From: Marispirochaeta sp.
GTDB taxonomy: Bacteria; Spirochaetota; Spirochaetia; JC444; Marispirochaetaceae
Reading direction: 5' to 3'
DNA: 64,000 nt
NCBI RefSeq assembly: GCF_963668165.1
Contig: NZ_OY764211.1
Span: 310,001 to 374,000, forward strand
Program-made: the position numbers and the translations under genes
Shown here: positions 1-8,372 of the stretch, piece by piece
Layout of the letters: every line of letters starts with the position of its first letter
Position numbering within the stretch: position 1 is the stretch's first letter
The notes under the pieces: model-generated
Told to the model about the DNA's origin: nothing
Databases searched by the model: none
The model's input: only the letters and a program-made list of their open reading frames with translations

Positions 1-795
1 ATATCCGAATCCGTGCGGGGGGAAGGCGCCCGGCTGCTGAATCGGGAAGGGGAGTACTTTATGTCCCGCTACTCTCCAAGGCTTAAGGATCTTGCCCCCA
101 GGGACGAAGTGGCCCGGGGGATTTACCGACAGATAGAAAAGGACAAAGCCGGATATGTCTATCTGGATGCCCGGGGTATAAAGGACCATGATCTGACAGA
201 ACGCTTTCCTTCTATTTTTGCCGCCTGTGCTGCTGTCAATATCGATATTCGAAAAGATCTTATTCCCGTTGTGCCTGCCGCCCATTATTCCTGCGGAGGC
301 ATTAAGGTCGATCCTGGCGGCAAGACATCACTGGACGGTCTTTATGCTGTGGGCGAGACTGCCTGTACTGGAGTGCATGGGGCCAACAGGCTGGCTTCGG
401 TCTCGCTGCTGGAAGGCCTGTATTACGGGGTCCACGTAGCGGAAACCATCCTGTCGCAACCTCATGATCTGTCCGACCGCCTGATCCGCAGTATTCCCCC
501 CTGGGTTTCTCCCCTTGGTGAAACCAGTTTTGACCCGGTTTTGATTCGCAGCGATCTTAACCAGATACAGAGTACCATGTGGAATTATGTAGGGATTATA
601 CGGACAAAGAAACGGCTTTCCAGGGCCTTCGCGGACCTGAATTACCTGAATCATCGTATTGAGCGTTTTTATCGATCCGCCCTTTTACGCCGTGATGTGG
701 TGGAACTGCGCAACGCGATAATAAGCGCTCTGGTGGTAACCCGCTCTGCTCTCAACAATGGTCAGTCCATAGGGTGTCATTATCTGCAGGGCTAG
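1..795 (+). CDS. nadB: L-aspartate oxidase, C-terminal part (5' end outside window)
   Basis: Oxidises L-aspartate to iminoaspartate with FAD, the first step of de novo NAD synthesis in the cytoplasm. The reading frame is open from base 1, so the N-terminal FAD-binding part lies outside the window. The visible part carries SESVRGEGA near its start and GVHGANRLASVSLLEGL, the conserved FAD/substrate region of the NadB/SdhA flavoprotein family, followed by the usual helical C-terminal domain. Succinate dehydrogenase flavoprotein is the family alternative, but the short C-terminal helical domain and the motif context fit NadB better. The gene ends 3 bases before the promoter of ispE. Confidence 0.85.
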   Translation: MSESVRGEGARLLNREGEYFMSRYSPRLKDLAPRDEVARGIYRQIEKDKAGYVYLDARGIKDHDLTERFPSIFAACAAVNIDIRKDLIPVVPAAHYSCGGIKVDPGGKTSLDGLYAVGETACTGVHGANRLASVSLLEGLYYGVHVAETILSQPHDLSDRLIRSIPPWVSPLGETSFDPVLIRSDLNQIQSTMWNYVGIIRTKKRLSRAFADLNYLNHRIERFYRSALLRRDVVELRNAIISALVVTRSALNNGQSIGCHYLQG

Positions 796-798
796 GGT

Positions 799-826
799 TT
801 GACAGAAGGCGGCAGATATGTATAAT
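799..826 (+). promoter_or_regulatory. Sigma-70 type promoter of ispE
   Basis: TTGACA at 799-804 and TATAAT at 821-826 are both perfect consensus hexamers, 16 bp apart. The expected start of transcription (about 833) is only about 5 bases before the ispE ATG at 838, which implies a leaderless or nearly leaderless message. Confidence 0.8.
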
Positions 827-837
827 ACATCAGCATT

Positions 838-1728
838 ATGATGAGGGCCATAACCCTTCAATCTCCGGCAAAAGTGAATCTGCATCTTGAGATCGGAGGT
901 AAACGGAACGACGGGTTTCACGATTTGTGCTCTCTTTTTCAGATTGTTTCTTTAGCGGATACAATCACAGTGAGATCTTTGAAAGATTCTAACAATACCT
1001 GCAGTATACATGGCGCGTTCAGCTGTGATTCTGAGGACAATCTGATATGTAAAGCCTACAGGCTTTTTTCTCAGACCTATAAACTGAAAACCTCAATCGA
1101 TGTTGTGGTTGAAAAGCGTATACCCGAGGGAGCGGGTCTCGGGGGCGGATCCAGCAATGCTGCATCCATGCTCAAGGGGCTTCGTGATCTTTTTACGGTT
1201 CCGATACATAATCAGGAGCTTTCACGGCTGGCAGCGCATCTTGGGAGTGATGTCCCTTTCTTCTGCCGAAGTCCTCTTGCATGTGTTTCAGGACGCGGCG
1301 AGAAAGTAACTCCTCTGGACAGCCCACGGCGGATTCCATTAGTTCTGGTTTTACCTGATTTCCCGGTTTCAACCGCAGATGCGTATCGCTGGCTTGATGC
1401 TGAGCAGGGCAATACCGAACGAACAGTCTCCTGTGGTAAAGATTTTTCTTCTTTATATAAACAGCCGCCAGAAGAATGGCCTTTTTTTAATTCTTTTACC
1501 CCGATCCTGCTTTCCCGACACCCTTTGATTGGTGAGGTTCTTGAGGATCTGCGTTCCGCAGGGGCCTTATGTGCGGATGTCTCCGGTTCCGGTTCCGCGA
1601 TTTTTGGTGTTTTTGCCAGCAGAGAAGCTGCCAGCATGGCGGCAGTAATTCTAAAAGGTAAAAAACGCCTAAAACAAGTGCTTACAATAGAAACACTTGC
1701 TATATTTCCGGATAGCATATTACAATGA
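838..1728 (+). CDS. ispE: 4-diphosphocytidyl-2-C-methyl-D-erythritol kinase
   Basis: Phosphorylates CDP-methylerythritol in the non-mevalonate (MEP) pathway of isoprenoid synthesis. It is a GHMP-family kinase of 296 residues, the normal length. The N-terminal SPAKVNLHLEI motif (about residues 9-19) and the glycine-rich ATP loop PEGAGLGGGSSNAAS (96-110) are clear, and a C-terminal GHMP motif with SGSGSAIFGVF is present. ATG codons at 838 and 841 are both possible. There is no Shine-Dalgarno sequence and the promoter -10 box ends 11 bases upstream of 838. spoVG follows after a short gap, a common spirochaete arrangement. Confidence 0.93.
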   Translation: MMRAITLQSPAKVNLHLEIGGKRNDGFHDLCSLFQIVSLADTITVRSLKDSNNTCSIHGAFSCDSEDNLICKAYRLFSQTYKLKTSIDVVVEKRIPEGAGLGGGSSNAASMLKGLRDLFTVPIHNQELSRLAAHLGSDVPFFCRSPLACVSGRGEKVTPLDSPRRIPLVLVLPDFPVSTADAYRWLDAEQGNTERTVSCGKDFSSLYKQPPEEWPFFNSFTPILLSRHPLIGEVLEDLRSAGALCADVSGSGSAIFGVFASREAASMAAVILKGKKRLKQVLTIETLAIFPDSILQ

Positions 1729-1761
1729 CGTATTATTTATGCAACATGAGTGGAGGAAAGT

Positions 1762-2052
1762 ATGGAAATCACGGATATCCGGATTCGGCGTGTCGAAGCG
1801 GATGGCAAACTTAAGGCCTATGTAACCGTAACCTTTGATGACTCATTTGTTGTTCACAACGTAAAGGTAATCGAAGGGAAAAACGGTGCTTTTATTGCGA
1901 TGCCTTCAAGGAAAACGAAGACCGGAGAGTACAAGGATGTCGCGCATCCGATAAATTCGGATTTCCGGGGTAAACTGCAGGATCGTATTCTGGAAGAATA
2001 TAAGGCCCAGGCTGAAGGAAGCCCGGCCTATGATGAAGACGAAGACAGCTGA
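1762..2052 (+). CDS. spoVG: SpoVG family regulatory protein
   Basis: SpoVG proteins are small nucleic-acid-binding regulators found in Firmicutes and spirochaetes; in Borrelia the protein binds DNA and RNA. The product begins [21 protein letters not shown] and contains the conserved [18 protein letters not shown] segment and a C-terminal acidic tail. The ATG at 1762 is chosen over the in-frame GTG at 1750 because GGAGG at 1752-1756 is a well-placed ribosome binding site for 1762 and lies inside the longer form. This gives 96 residues, the family's usual length. It sits between ispE and tRNA-Gln, all on the same strand. Confidence 0.93.
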   Translation: MEITDIRIRRVEADGKLKAYVTVTFDDSFVVHNVKVIEGKNGAFIAMPSRKTKTGEYKDVAHPINSDFRGKLQDRILEEYKAQAEGSPAYDEDEDS

Positions 2053-2088
2053 TTCTGCTGCTTATCTGTCTCTAACAATAAAACTATT

Positions 2089-2160
2089 TGGGACGTAGCC
2101 AAGCGGTAAGGCACCGGATTTTGGTTCCGGCATTCGCAGGTTCGATTCCTGCCGTCCCAG
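2089..2160 (+). tRNA. tRNA-Gln (anticodon TTG)
   Basis: A 72-nt cloverleaf. The acceptor stem TGGGACG (2089-2095) pairs with CGTCCCA (2153-2159), with G as discriminator. The anticodon loop contains TTTTGGT with TTG as anticodon, and the T arm has GGTTCGATTCC. CCA is not encoded. No separate promoter was recognised, so it may be co-transcribed with spoVG. Confidence 0.95.
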
Positions 2161-2267
2161 GACAACAAGTCTGCGCCGTGCGGATCCATGATTGACGATC
2201 TGCCGGGGTAGAAAGATATTGGAAACAGCACGCCGAGAATGGCGGATAGCAATGAGGAGAACGATCC

Positions 2268-2909
2268 ATGGAACAGAAAACACTGGTCGCGCACCAGCGG
2301 CCCAGCACAAAAAAAACTGAAAATCGGCGGCTGCGCAACGAAGGCATGATTCCGGCGGTAATTTACGGACACAGTGAACCGGTAAGCATAAGCATTAGTG
2401 CACGGGAGTTCGAGAAAAAGTTCCACAGTGTAAGTGAAAATACAATCATCAATATCGATGTAGAGAAAAACAAGAAATACGACGTATTGGTCAAAGACTA
2501 CCAGGAAGATATGATCAAGAACCGTATTGTGCACATCGATTTTTATGAGATTGAACGCGGTAAGGTTCTTCGCACCCATGTCCCTGTACATCTTGAAGGA
2601 GTACCACAGGGAGTACGGGAAGGAGGAATCGTCGAAAACCAGCTGCATGAAGTGGAAATTGAGTGTCTTCCCAAGGACATCCCCGAATCCTTTACTCTGG
2701 ATATTTCCGCGATGCAGATTGGAGATGCACGGCATGTTTCAGATATTCCTGTCGGCGAGTCGGTCAAGATCCTGACTCCGGAGGATCAGTCACTTGTGGT
2801 TATTACAACCATGAAAGTCAGCCTCGCAGAGACCGAAGAAGGTGAAGAGGAAGAGGGTGAAGCTGAAGGTGAAGAAGCAGCTCCCGCAGAAGGTGAGGGT
2901 GAAGAATAG
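2268..2909 (+). CDS. rplY: 50S ribosomal protein L25 (CTC/TL5 form)
   Basis: Binds 5S rRNA in the large ribosomal subunit. The 213-residue product is the long CTC form: an N-terminal L25 domain (EKTENRRLRNEGMIPAVIYG, about residues 16-35) and a C-terminal beta domain with IHIDFYEIERGKVLRTHVPV-like sequence near residue 90. It ends in a low-complexity Glu/Gly/Ala tail. The start has a GAGGAGA ribosome binding site. pth overlaps its 3' end in another frame, so the two are probably translationally coupled. Confidence 0.93.
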   Translation: MEQKTLVAHQRPSTKKTENRRLRNEGMIPAVIYGHSEPVSISISAREFEKKFHSVSENTIINIDVEKNKKYDVLVKDYQEDMIKNRIVHIDFYEIERGKVLRTHVPVHLEGVPQGVREGGIVENQLHEVEIECLPKDIPESFTLDISAMQIGDARHVSDIPVGESVKILTPEDQSLVVITTMKVSLAETEEGEEEEGEAEGEEAAPAEGEGEE

Positions 2910-3507
2910 TCTCCGGGACACCTTATTAGTCATCGGACTTGGAAATCCTGGAAGGGAATATGAGAAAACCCGGCACAATGCCGGGTTTCTTGTTCTGAAC
3001 GAGCTTGCAGAACGGTTCTCGCTCAAATTTAAAAAGCCTTTCTTCCACCCATGGCGTTGTGCCCTCACGGATATACAAACCGAAGGAGGAACGTGCCGGC
3101 TGGTACTGGTGCAGCCCTTGACCTACATGAACGCCTCAGGCACTGTCTTACCCGATCTGCTGTGCAAGTTTTCTGTAAGCCCAGAAAAACTTGTAATTAT
3201 TTGCGATACTCTCGATTTGTCTCCTGGTATAATCCGGATTAAAGGGAAGGGATCATCCGGCGGACAAAGAGGACTTGCATCGATATTATCTATGCTTGGA
3301 ACTGAGAGGATCAGGCGCATTGTTGTCGGCATCGGCAGACCTGAAGATAATAAAGAGGTGGTTGATTGGGTTCTCACGGTACCCGGAGATGAGGAAGTGC
3401 ATGATTTTATGCTTGGTGTCCGAAAGGCGGCGGACGCACTGCTGGATATGACCCGGCTTCCTTTGGAGCGGGTTATGAATAATTTCAATGAAAGCGCGAA
3501 AAAATAA
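2899..3507 (+). CDS. pth: Peptidyl-tRNA hydrolase
   Basis: Cleaves peptidyl-tRNA released from stalled ribosomes. It has VIGLGNPGREYEKTRHNAGF, including the catalytic His of the TRHN motif, LVQPLTYMNASG, and the Asp of ICDTLDLSPG. The segment normally written GGHNG reads GGQRG here, which changes two residues of the tRNA-contact region. The start is uncertain. GTG at 2899 overlaps the rplY stop by 11 bases and gives a normal 202 residues; an in-frame ATG at 2842 would add a basic N-terminus lying inside the rplY tail. tilS overlaps its end. Confidence 0.9.
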   Translation: MKNSLRDTLLVIGLGNPGREYEKTRHNAGFLVLNELAERFSLKFKKPFFHPWRCALTDIQTEGGTCRLVLVQPLTYMNASGTVLPDLLCKFSVSPEKLVIICDTLDLSPGIIRIKGKGSSGGQRGLASILSMLGTERIRRIVVGIGRPEDNKEVVDWVLTVPGDEEVHDFMLGVRKAADALLDMTRLPLERVMNNFNESAKK

Positions 3508-4912
3508 ACAGATTATAGAAAATAAAGCTGTGTCTGACTTTTTTGAACAGTGGAAAATTGATCCCGACCAGGGAATCCTCATCGCGGTGTCGGGAGGAAT
3601 TGACAGTACCGCCCTTATGGGACTTTTGGCGCGTTACAGAGACTCCCGCAGACAGTCATTTAATCTTCATGGGCTTTACGTAAACCACAATATTCGGTCA
3701 ATGGAAGAGATTGAACACGACTGGAAGAGCCTGACACGGGCCGCAGAAATTTGCGCAGTGCCGCTCCATCGAGTTGATCTTCCGGAGGGTTCAATAACCA
3801 GATCCGCAGCAACGCGACACGAGGGAATCGAATCCGCAGCCCGTCGTGCCAGATACAAAGCCCTTGAGGAGTGGCGGAACAGACTCCGGTTTGGCTATAT
3901 TGCCCTGGGCCACACGCTGGATGACCTTGTGGAGACCATGCTGATGCGCTTCCTGCAGGGCTCCGGTGTCTCCGGTCTGCACGGTATTCCTCCCGTCATG
4001 GGCAGCAGGATTCGCCCGCTGCTTGAAATCAGCAAAGAGGAACTGAAGCGGATTGTTCAGGATTTTGGACTGCCCTTCAGCGAAGACAGCAGCAACATGG
4101 AAGACTGGTATCTGCGTAACCGTATTCGCAGAACCATTATGCCCCTGCTCCTGGAGGAGTTCCCCTCCATGGCGGAGAGTCTGAAAAAATCGGCCAGGTT
4201 TTTCCGGGAGGAAGAAGCACTTCTTCAGGATGAAGCATACCGCAGAATCCACTGGAATCTTGGGGAACATGAAGCCGAAATTGAGATTGATCTTTTTTTC
4301 TCCGCCCCTGACGCACTGCGGATCAGAAGCCTCCTGGCACTTGTCAATCACTATATACCAGGCAAATCAAGGGTTCCCAGGGATTTTCTTTCATTACAGG
4401 ATACCTCCCCGGCCAGGAAGGATGCAGTCCTGCTGCAAGGGCATGGTTTTACTGTTAAAAGACAGAACGACCAGCTGATCTTTATTCCCTCTGTTGTATT
4501 TAAGGCTAAAACACGCTATGTTAAGAGAATATTCTGGGGGATCGACGGGGGCATCGGTGAGCTTGCCTACACGTGGAACTCTTCCTGTTCAGGGCCGAAT
4601 CCCGGGGGAGCGATCGCTCTTCCGCTCAGGTGCAGGGAGCGGGAGCTTTATTTGCGCAGTAGACGGCTGTCCGATTCAATACGGACCTCGGGGGGGACTA
4701 AGCGCCTCAAGGATCTGTTCAGGGAATTTGGCATTACTGAAGAGTTTCGCGACAGAATTCCGGTATTACAGGCAGGCGATGAAGTCGCTGCTGTCTTTGG
4801 ATCGGTTTTTGGTTACCGGGATATGCTGGCTAAAGGCTATCGCGCTGAAAATGAACAGCAGAAGGCAGTACTGCTGCGGATACGACGGATGGAGATGAGG
4901 ATTGGACGATAA
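3488..4912 (+). CDS. tilS: tRNA(Ile)-lysidine synthase
   Basis: Converts C34 of tRNA-Ile(CAU) to lysidine, using lysine and ATP, so that the tRNA reads AUA. The PP-loop motif is IAVSGGIDSTALMG (about residues 32-45). The N-terminal ATPase domain includes GLYVNHNIR and ALGHTLDDLVETMLMRFLQG, followed by a long C-terminal region; 474 residues is typical of the long form. The ATG overlaps the end of pth by 20 bases, and the ftsH start codon overlaps this gene's stop, so pth-tilS-ftsH is one compact operon. Confidence 0.92.
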   Translation: MKARKNKQIIENKAVSDFFEQWKIDPDQGILIAVSGGIDSTALMGLLARYRDSRRQSFNLHGLYVNHNIRSMEEIEHDWKSLTRAAEICAVPLHRVDLPEGSITRSAATRHEGIESAARRARYKALEEWRNRLRFGYIALGHTLDDLVETMLMRFLQGSGVSGLHGIPPVMGSRIRPLLEISKEELKRIVQDFGLPFSEDSSNMEDWYLRNRIRRTIMPLLLEEFPSMAESLKKSARFFREEEALLQDEAYRRIHWNLGEHEAEIEIDLFFSAPDALRIRSLLALVNHYIPGKSRVPRDFLSLQDTSPARKDAVLLQGHGFTVKRQNDQLIFIPSVVFKAKTRYVKRIFWGIDGGIGELAYTWNSSCSGPNPGGAIALPLRCRERELYLRSRRLSDSIRTSGGTKRLKDLFREFGITEEFRDRIPVLQAGDEVAAVFGSVFGYRDMLAKGYRAENEQQKAVLLRIRRMEMRIGR

Positions 4913-6788
4913 AAAGAAACCGGGCGGACCTGACTGGTTCCCTTTCAACTTTAACAACAACCGCTTTGCCCTTATTTTTGTGGCAAGCCTCATTGTGTTT
5001 TTTAGTCTCATTTTTCTTTTTGACACGGGAAACAGCAGCATGGAACTGCCGTATTCTACCTTTTTCCGGTATCTGATCGACGGACAGGTAGATACGGTTA
5101 CTATTCTTGACTATAACGAAATACAGGGTACTCTCAAGGGCGGAGAATACGGTACAAGCCGAGGTTTTATAACCAAGATTCCCTATCCGGATGAGGAGTT
5201 GATGCCCCTCTTGCGGGAACACAGGGTGATTATTCGGGGCGGGCGGAAATCTCCGTCGCCTTTTATGATCATTTTGCAGTCATTACCCTGGCTGATCGGG
5301 TTTTTCCTTATCTGGTTCATGTTCAGGCAGGTCCAGGGAGGAGGGAACAAAGCTTTTTCTTTTGGTAAGAGCAAAGCCAAGCAATACCTTGAAAATGATT
5401 CAAAGATAACCTTTAACGATGTCGCAGGCCAGCATGAAGCAAAATACGAATTGGAAGAGGTCGTGGGTTTTCTGAAGAATCCGCAGAAGTTCACAAAGAT
5501 AGGCGCGAGAATTCCTACCGGAGTGCTTCTGGTCGGTATGCCGGGAACCGGCAAAACCCTTCTTGCTAAAGCCTGCGCCGGAGAGGCCGGGGTCCCATTC
5601 TTTCATATGTCCGGGTCCGATTTCGTAGAGATGTTCGTTGGTGTAGGAGCGAGCAGGGTACGGGATCTCTTTGAGCAGGGACGCCGCAATGCACCCTGTA
5701 TTCTTTTCATCGATGAACTCGATGCTGTCGGCCGAACCCGGGGCGCCGGTTACGGCGGCGGGCACGATGAACGGGAACAAACCCTTAACCAGATGCTGGT
5801 GGAGATGGACGGATTTGACACCAAGGACGGTGTTATAATTCTGGCTGCCACCAACCGGCCGGACGTTCTTGACCCTGCGCTCCTGAGACCGGGACGGTTT
5901 GACCGGCAGGTTGTTGTAGACATGCCGGACGTAAAGGAGCGGGAATCCATTCTTACAATTCATGCCCGAAAGGTCCCCCTGGCGGAGGATGTCGATATTA
6001 ACCGGATTGCCAGGGCGACTCCCGGATCATCCGGAGCGGACCTTGCCAATCTGGTAAACGAAGCTGCTCTTTTCGCTGCCAGAGAGAATTCTAGTGCTGT
6101 TACCATGAAAGACTTTGAAGAGGCCAGGGATAAACTGCTTTTGGGAGTTGCTAGAAAGTCCCGGGTTATCTCTCCTGAAGACAAATTGATGACAGCCTAC
6201 CACGAAGCAGGTCATGCGCTTCTTCACTATTATCTGGAACACGCAGATCCGCTGCATAAGGTTACCGTTATCCCGCACGGACAAGCCCTGGGGCTTGCAA
6301 TGAGTCTTCCGGAAAAAGATTCCTATTCGAGAAATAAAAACTGGCTTCTTGACAGAATAAAAATTGCCATGGGTGGTTATGTGGCAGAAAAGCTGATCTA
6401 TAACCAGACGACTACCGGGACGAAGAATGATATAGAGCAGGCAACAAAGATTGCCCGGCGAATGGTTTGTGAATGGGGAATGAGTGATGCCCTTGGCTTT
6501 GTAACCTTTGGGGGAGAGGAAGAACCGATTTTCCTGGGAAAAGAGATAGCCCGACACCAGGACTATTCGGAAAAAACCGCCGAAAAGATTGATTATGAAG
6601 TACATGAAATCCTGCGGTCCTGTCTTGATTCCGTGACAAAGCTGCTTAGTGCTCACAAAGAGCAGTTGAATAAACTTGCCGAACACCTGGTGGCAAAAGA
6701 GAGTCTCGACGATAAAGAAATTCGTCAATTATTGGGGTTTCCTGATGATAATAGCAAGCAGAAAAGTTTTCTGGAGCCTTCGGCCTAA
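4902..6788 (+). CDS. ftsH: ATP-dependent zinc metalloprotease FtsH
   Basis: A membrane-anchored AAA protease that degrades misfolded membrane proteins and regulatory proteins. Two transmembrane segments (about residues 25-43 and 118-138) flank a periplasmic domain. The Walker A is GMPGTGKT (near 213), with Met where Pro is usual; Walker B is [12 protein letters not shown] follows; and the zinc site is HEAGHALL (near 432). At 628 residues it is family length. The TTG start overlaps the tilS stop and has GGAGATGAGG in front of it. The next gene starts inside the ftsH 3' end. Confidence 0.96.
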   Translation: MDDKKKPGGPDWFPFNFNNNRFALIFVASLIVFFSLIFLFDTGNSSMELPYSTFFRYLIDGQVDTVTILDYNEIQGTLKGGEYGTSRGFITKIPYPDEELMPLLREHRVIIRGGRKSPSPFMIILQSLPWLIGFFLIWFMFRQVQGGGNKAFSFGKSKAKQYLENDSKITFNDVAGQHEAKYELEEVVGFLKNPQKFTKIGARIPTGVLLVGMPGTGKTLLAKACAGEAGVPFFHMSGSDFVEMFVGVGASRVRDLFEQGRRNAPCILFIDELDAVGRTRGAGYGGGHDEREQTLNQMLVEMDGFDTKDGVIILAATNRPDVLDPALLRPGRFDRQVVVDMPDVKERESILTIHARKVPLAEDVDINRIARATPGSSGADLANLVNEAALFAARENSSAVTMKDFEEARDKLLLGVARKSRVISPEDKLMTAYHEAGHALLHYYLEHADPLHKVTVIPHGQALGLAMSLPEKDSYSRNKNWLLDRIKIAMGGYVAEKLIYNQTTTGTKNDIEQATKIARRMVCEWGMSDALGFVTFGGEEEPIFLGKEIARHQDYSEKTAEKIDYEVHEILRSCLDSVTKLLSAHKEQLNKLAEHLVAKESLDDKEIRQLLGFPDDNSKQKSFLEPSA

Positions 6789-8343
6789 ACGCAAAGCTGT
6801 TTTTTCTTTGGTGTTGCTTTTTACCGCAGTTCTGACACTGTTCGGTGAGGCCGATTTTGACCGGGACGAGGCTCTCTCCAGGGCTTACGTGAGAGTTCTC
6901 CTTGATCTGGATAAGCACGCCTCCGCATCTTCTTCTCTGCTGGATGCGGCAGTTGAATTTGATCCCGACAACTCCGATGCCCGTTATCTTCGGGCCAAAA
7001 GAATGCTCGAAGAGGGTTCATCTATAGAACCGGCGGTTAATGAGCTTGAGTTCGCTCTTGATAGTGATAAGTGGTACTATTGCGACAGAACCGAAGCCCT
7101 TTTGTTCCTTGTCGGGCTGAACGACCGTCTCATGCGCTACGGTGCCGCAGTCAAATTGTTGTCCAGTGTCCCGTCGCGGGAAAGGACGGACGGAAGCTGG
7201 TACTATTACGCGCTGCGGTCCGCCCTCAATTCCGGTCAGCTTCAAGATGCTCTGGCTATAGCCCGCGAAGGAACCCGTCTTTTTCCTGAGAATGAAGAGA
7301 TCAAATCCCTGCGGGTGGCTTTGGATCCTGGGTATAAGGCTTTCTTTTACAAAAAAATTATTGAGTCAGAACGGACATCTGTTTCTGAAATGCTGCTGCG
7401 GAATATGATACTTGCGTCTTCCGCTGAAGAGAGGGCTCCGCTGATTCAGCGTTACATAGAACTCGGCTATGACAACCCCGAGATAAATGTTCTGCGGGAT
7501 TTAAGCCCGGGCAGCGAAAACGATCAGGATATTACCCTGCTGCTTACAGAAAAAAACCAGAGCCGGCTTTCTATTCTCCAGCATAGTTATCTCCTTTTTG
7601 AACAGAACCAGCGGGAGGATGAGTTCCGGGAATTCTTTGCTGATCGACGAATCGAAGTATTCGAGGACTGCAATAATGATGGATACGATGATGGTATCTA
7701 TACCATTGAAAATGGGTGGCTGGTCGAAGTACGGCAGGATCGGGACCAGGATTTTGAGGATGAGATCGTTATTCGCTTCAATAAAAACGTTGAGGAAACG
7801 CCACAGCCGGTAAAGATCTCTCTACTGGTAAATAACGAGGACTACATCTTTGAATACGGGCGGTATCCTGAGGTTCTTCAGGTAAAAATCAAGGATGAAG
7901 AAGCTGTTACCGAATTAAGTTTTGCCGAAACCGTTCTTACTATAGAGATGGTGGATTTTAAGCATATTCCGCCTTTTGCCAGTGTAGATGTAGAATCAAT
8001 TCCTGCTAAAAAGCAACTGGAAGATCTCGCATACCTTCTTACAGTCTACGGGAATGAGGGGATTGTCCAGAGAGGACCTTCGGGAGTGACCATTCGGGAG
8101 GAACAGGGCGTGAAGCTTCAGATCAGGACAGAAGGTGAAGATCTGGTTATAGAGAGGGACCTGAGCGGCAATGGAAGTTCCCGGATAACCGAGATTTACC
8201 GTGACAATTCTCTTTACGGAGTTTATCTTGATCAGGATAGTAACGGTATTTTTGAATACTTCTATTATCCGACCAGGGATCTGCATGAATGGGATTGGGA
8301 CCAGGACGGAGAAATTGATTATCAAAGTTATAATGGTGAATGA
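6745..8343 (+). CDS. Secreted TPR protein with acidic calcium-loop-like repeats
   Basis: Function not recognised. The ATG at 6745 lies 44 bases inside ftsH and starts a basic-hydrophobic signal sequence (LVLLFTAVLTLFGEA). The first 200 residues look like TPR helices (SDARYLRAKRMLEEG and ALAIAREGTRLFPENEEIKSL). The C-terminal half is beta-rich and contains five Asp/Asn-rich loops: DCNNDGYDDG, DRDQDFEDE, DLSGNGS, DQDSNGIFE and DWDQDGEIDY. These resemble EF-hand or thrombospondin type-3 calcium loops. Its place between ftsH and an HtrA lipoprotein suggests an envelope or protein-quality role. 533 residues. An in-frame ATG at 6676 lies further inside ftsH and is less likely. Confidence 0.75.
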   Translation: MIIASRKVFWSLRPKRKAVFSLVLLFTAVLTLFGEADFDRDEALSRAYVRVLLDLDKHASASSSLLDAAVEFDPDNSDARYLRAKRMLEEGSSIEPAVNELEFALDSDKWYYCDRTEALLFLVGLNDRLMRYGAAVKLLSSVPSRERTDGSWYYYALRSALNSGQLQDALAIAREGTRLFPENEEIKSLRVALDPGYKAFFYKKIIESERTSVSEMLLRNMILASSAEERAPLIQRYIELGYDNPEINVLRDLSPGSENDQDITLLLTEKNQSRLSILQHSYLLFEQNQREDEFREFFADRRIEVFEDCNNDGYDDGIYTIENGWLVEVRQDRDQDFEDEIVIRFNKNVEETPQPVKISLLVNNEDYIFEYGRYPEVLQVKIKDEEAVTELSFAETVLTIEMVDFKHIPPFASVDVESIPAKKQLEDLAYLLTVYGNEGIVQRGPSGVTIREEQGVKLQIRTEGEDLVIERDLSGNGSSRITEIYRDNSLYGVYLDQDSNGIFEYFYYPTRDLHEWDWDQDGEIDYQSYNGE

Positions 8344-8372
8344 TGCCCTCGAACCACAAGGACGATAAAACA

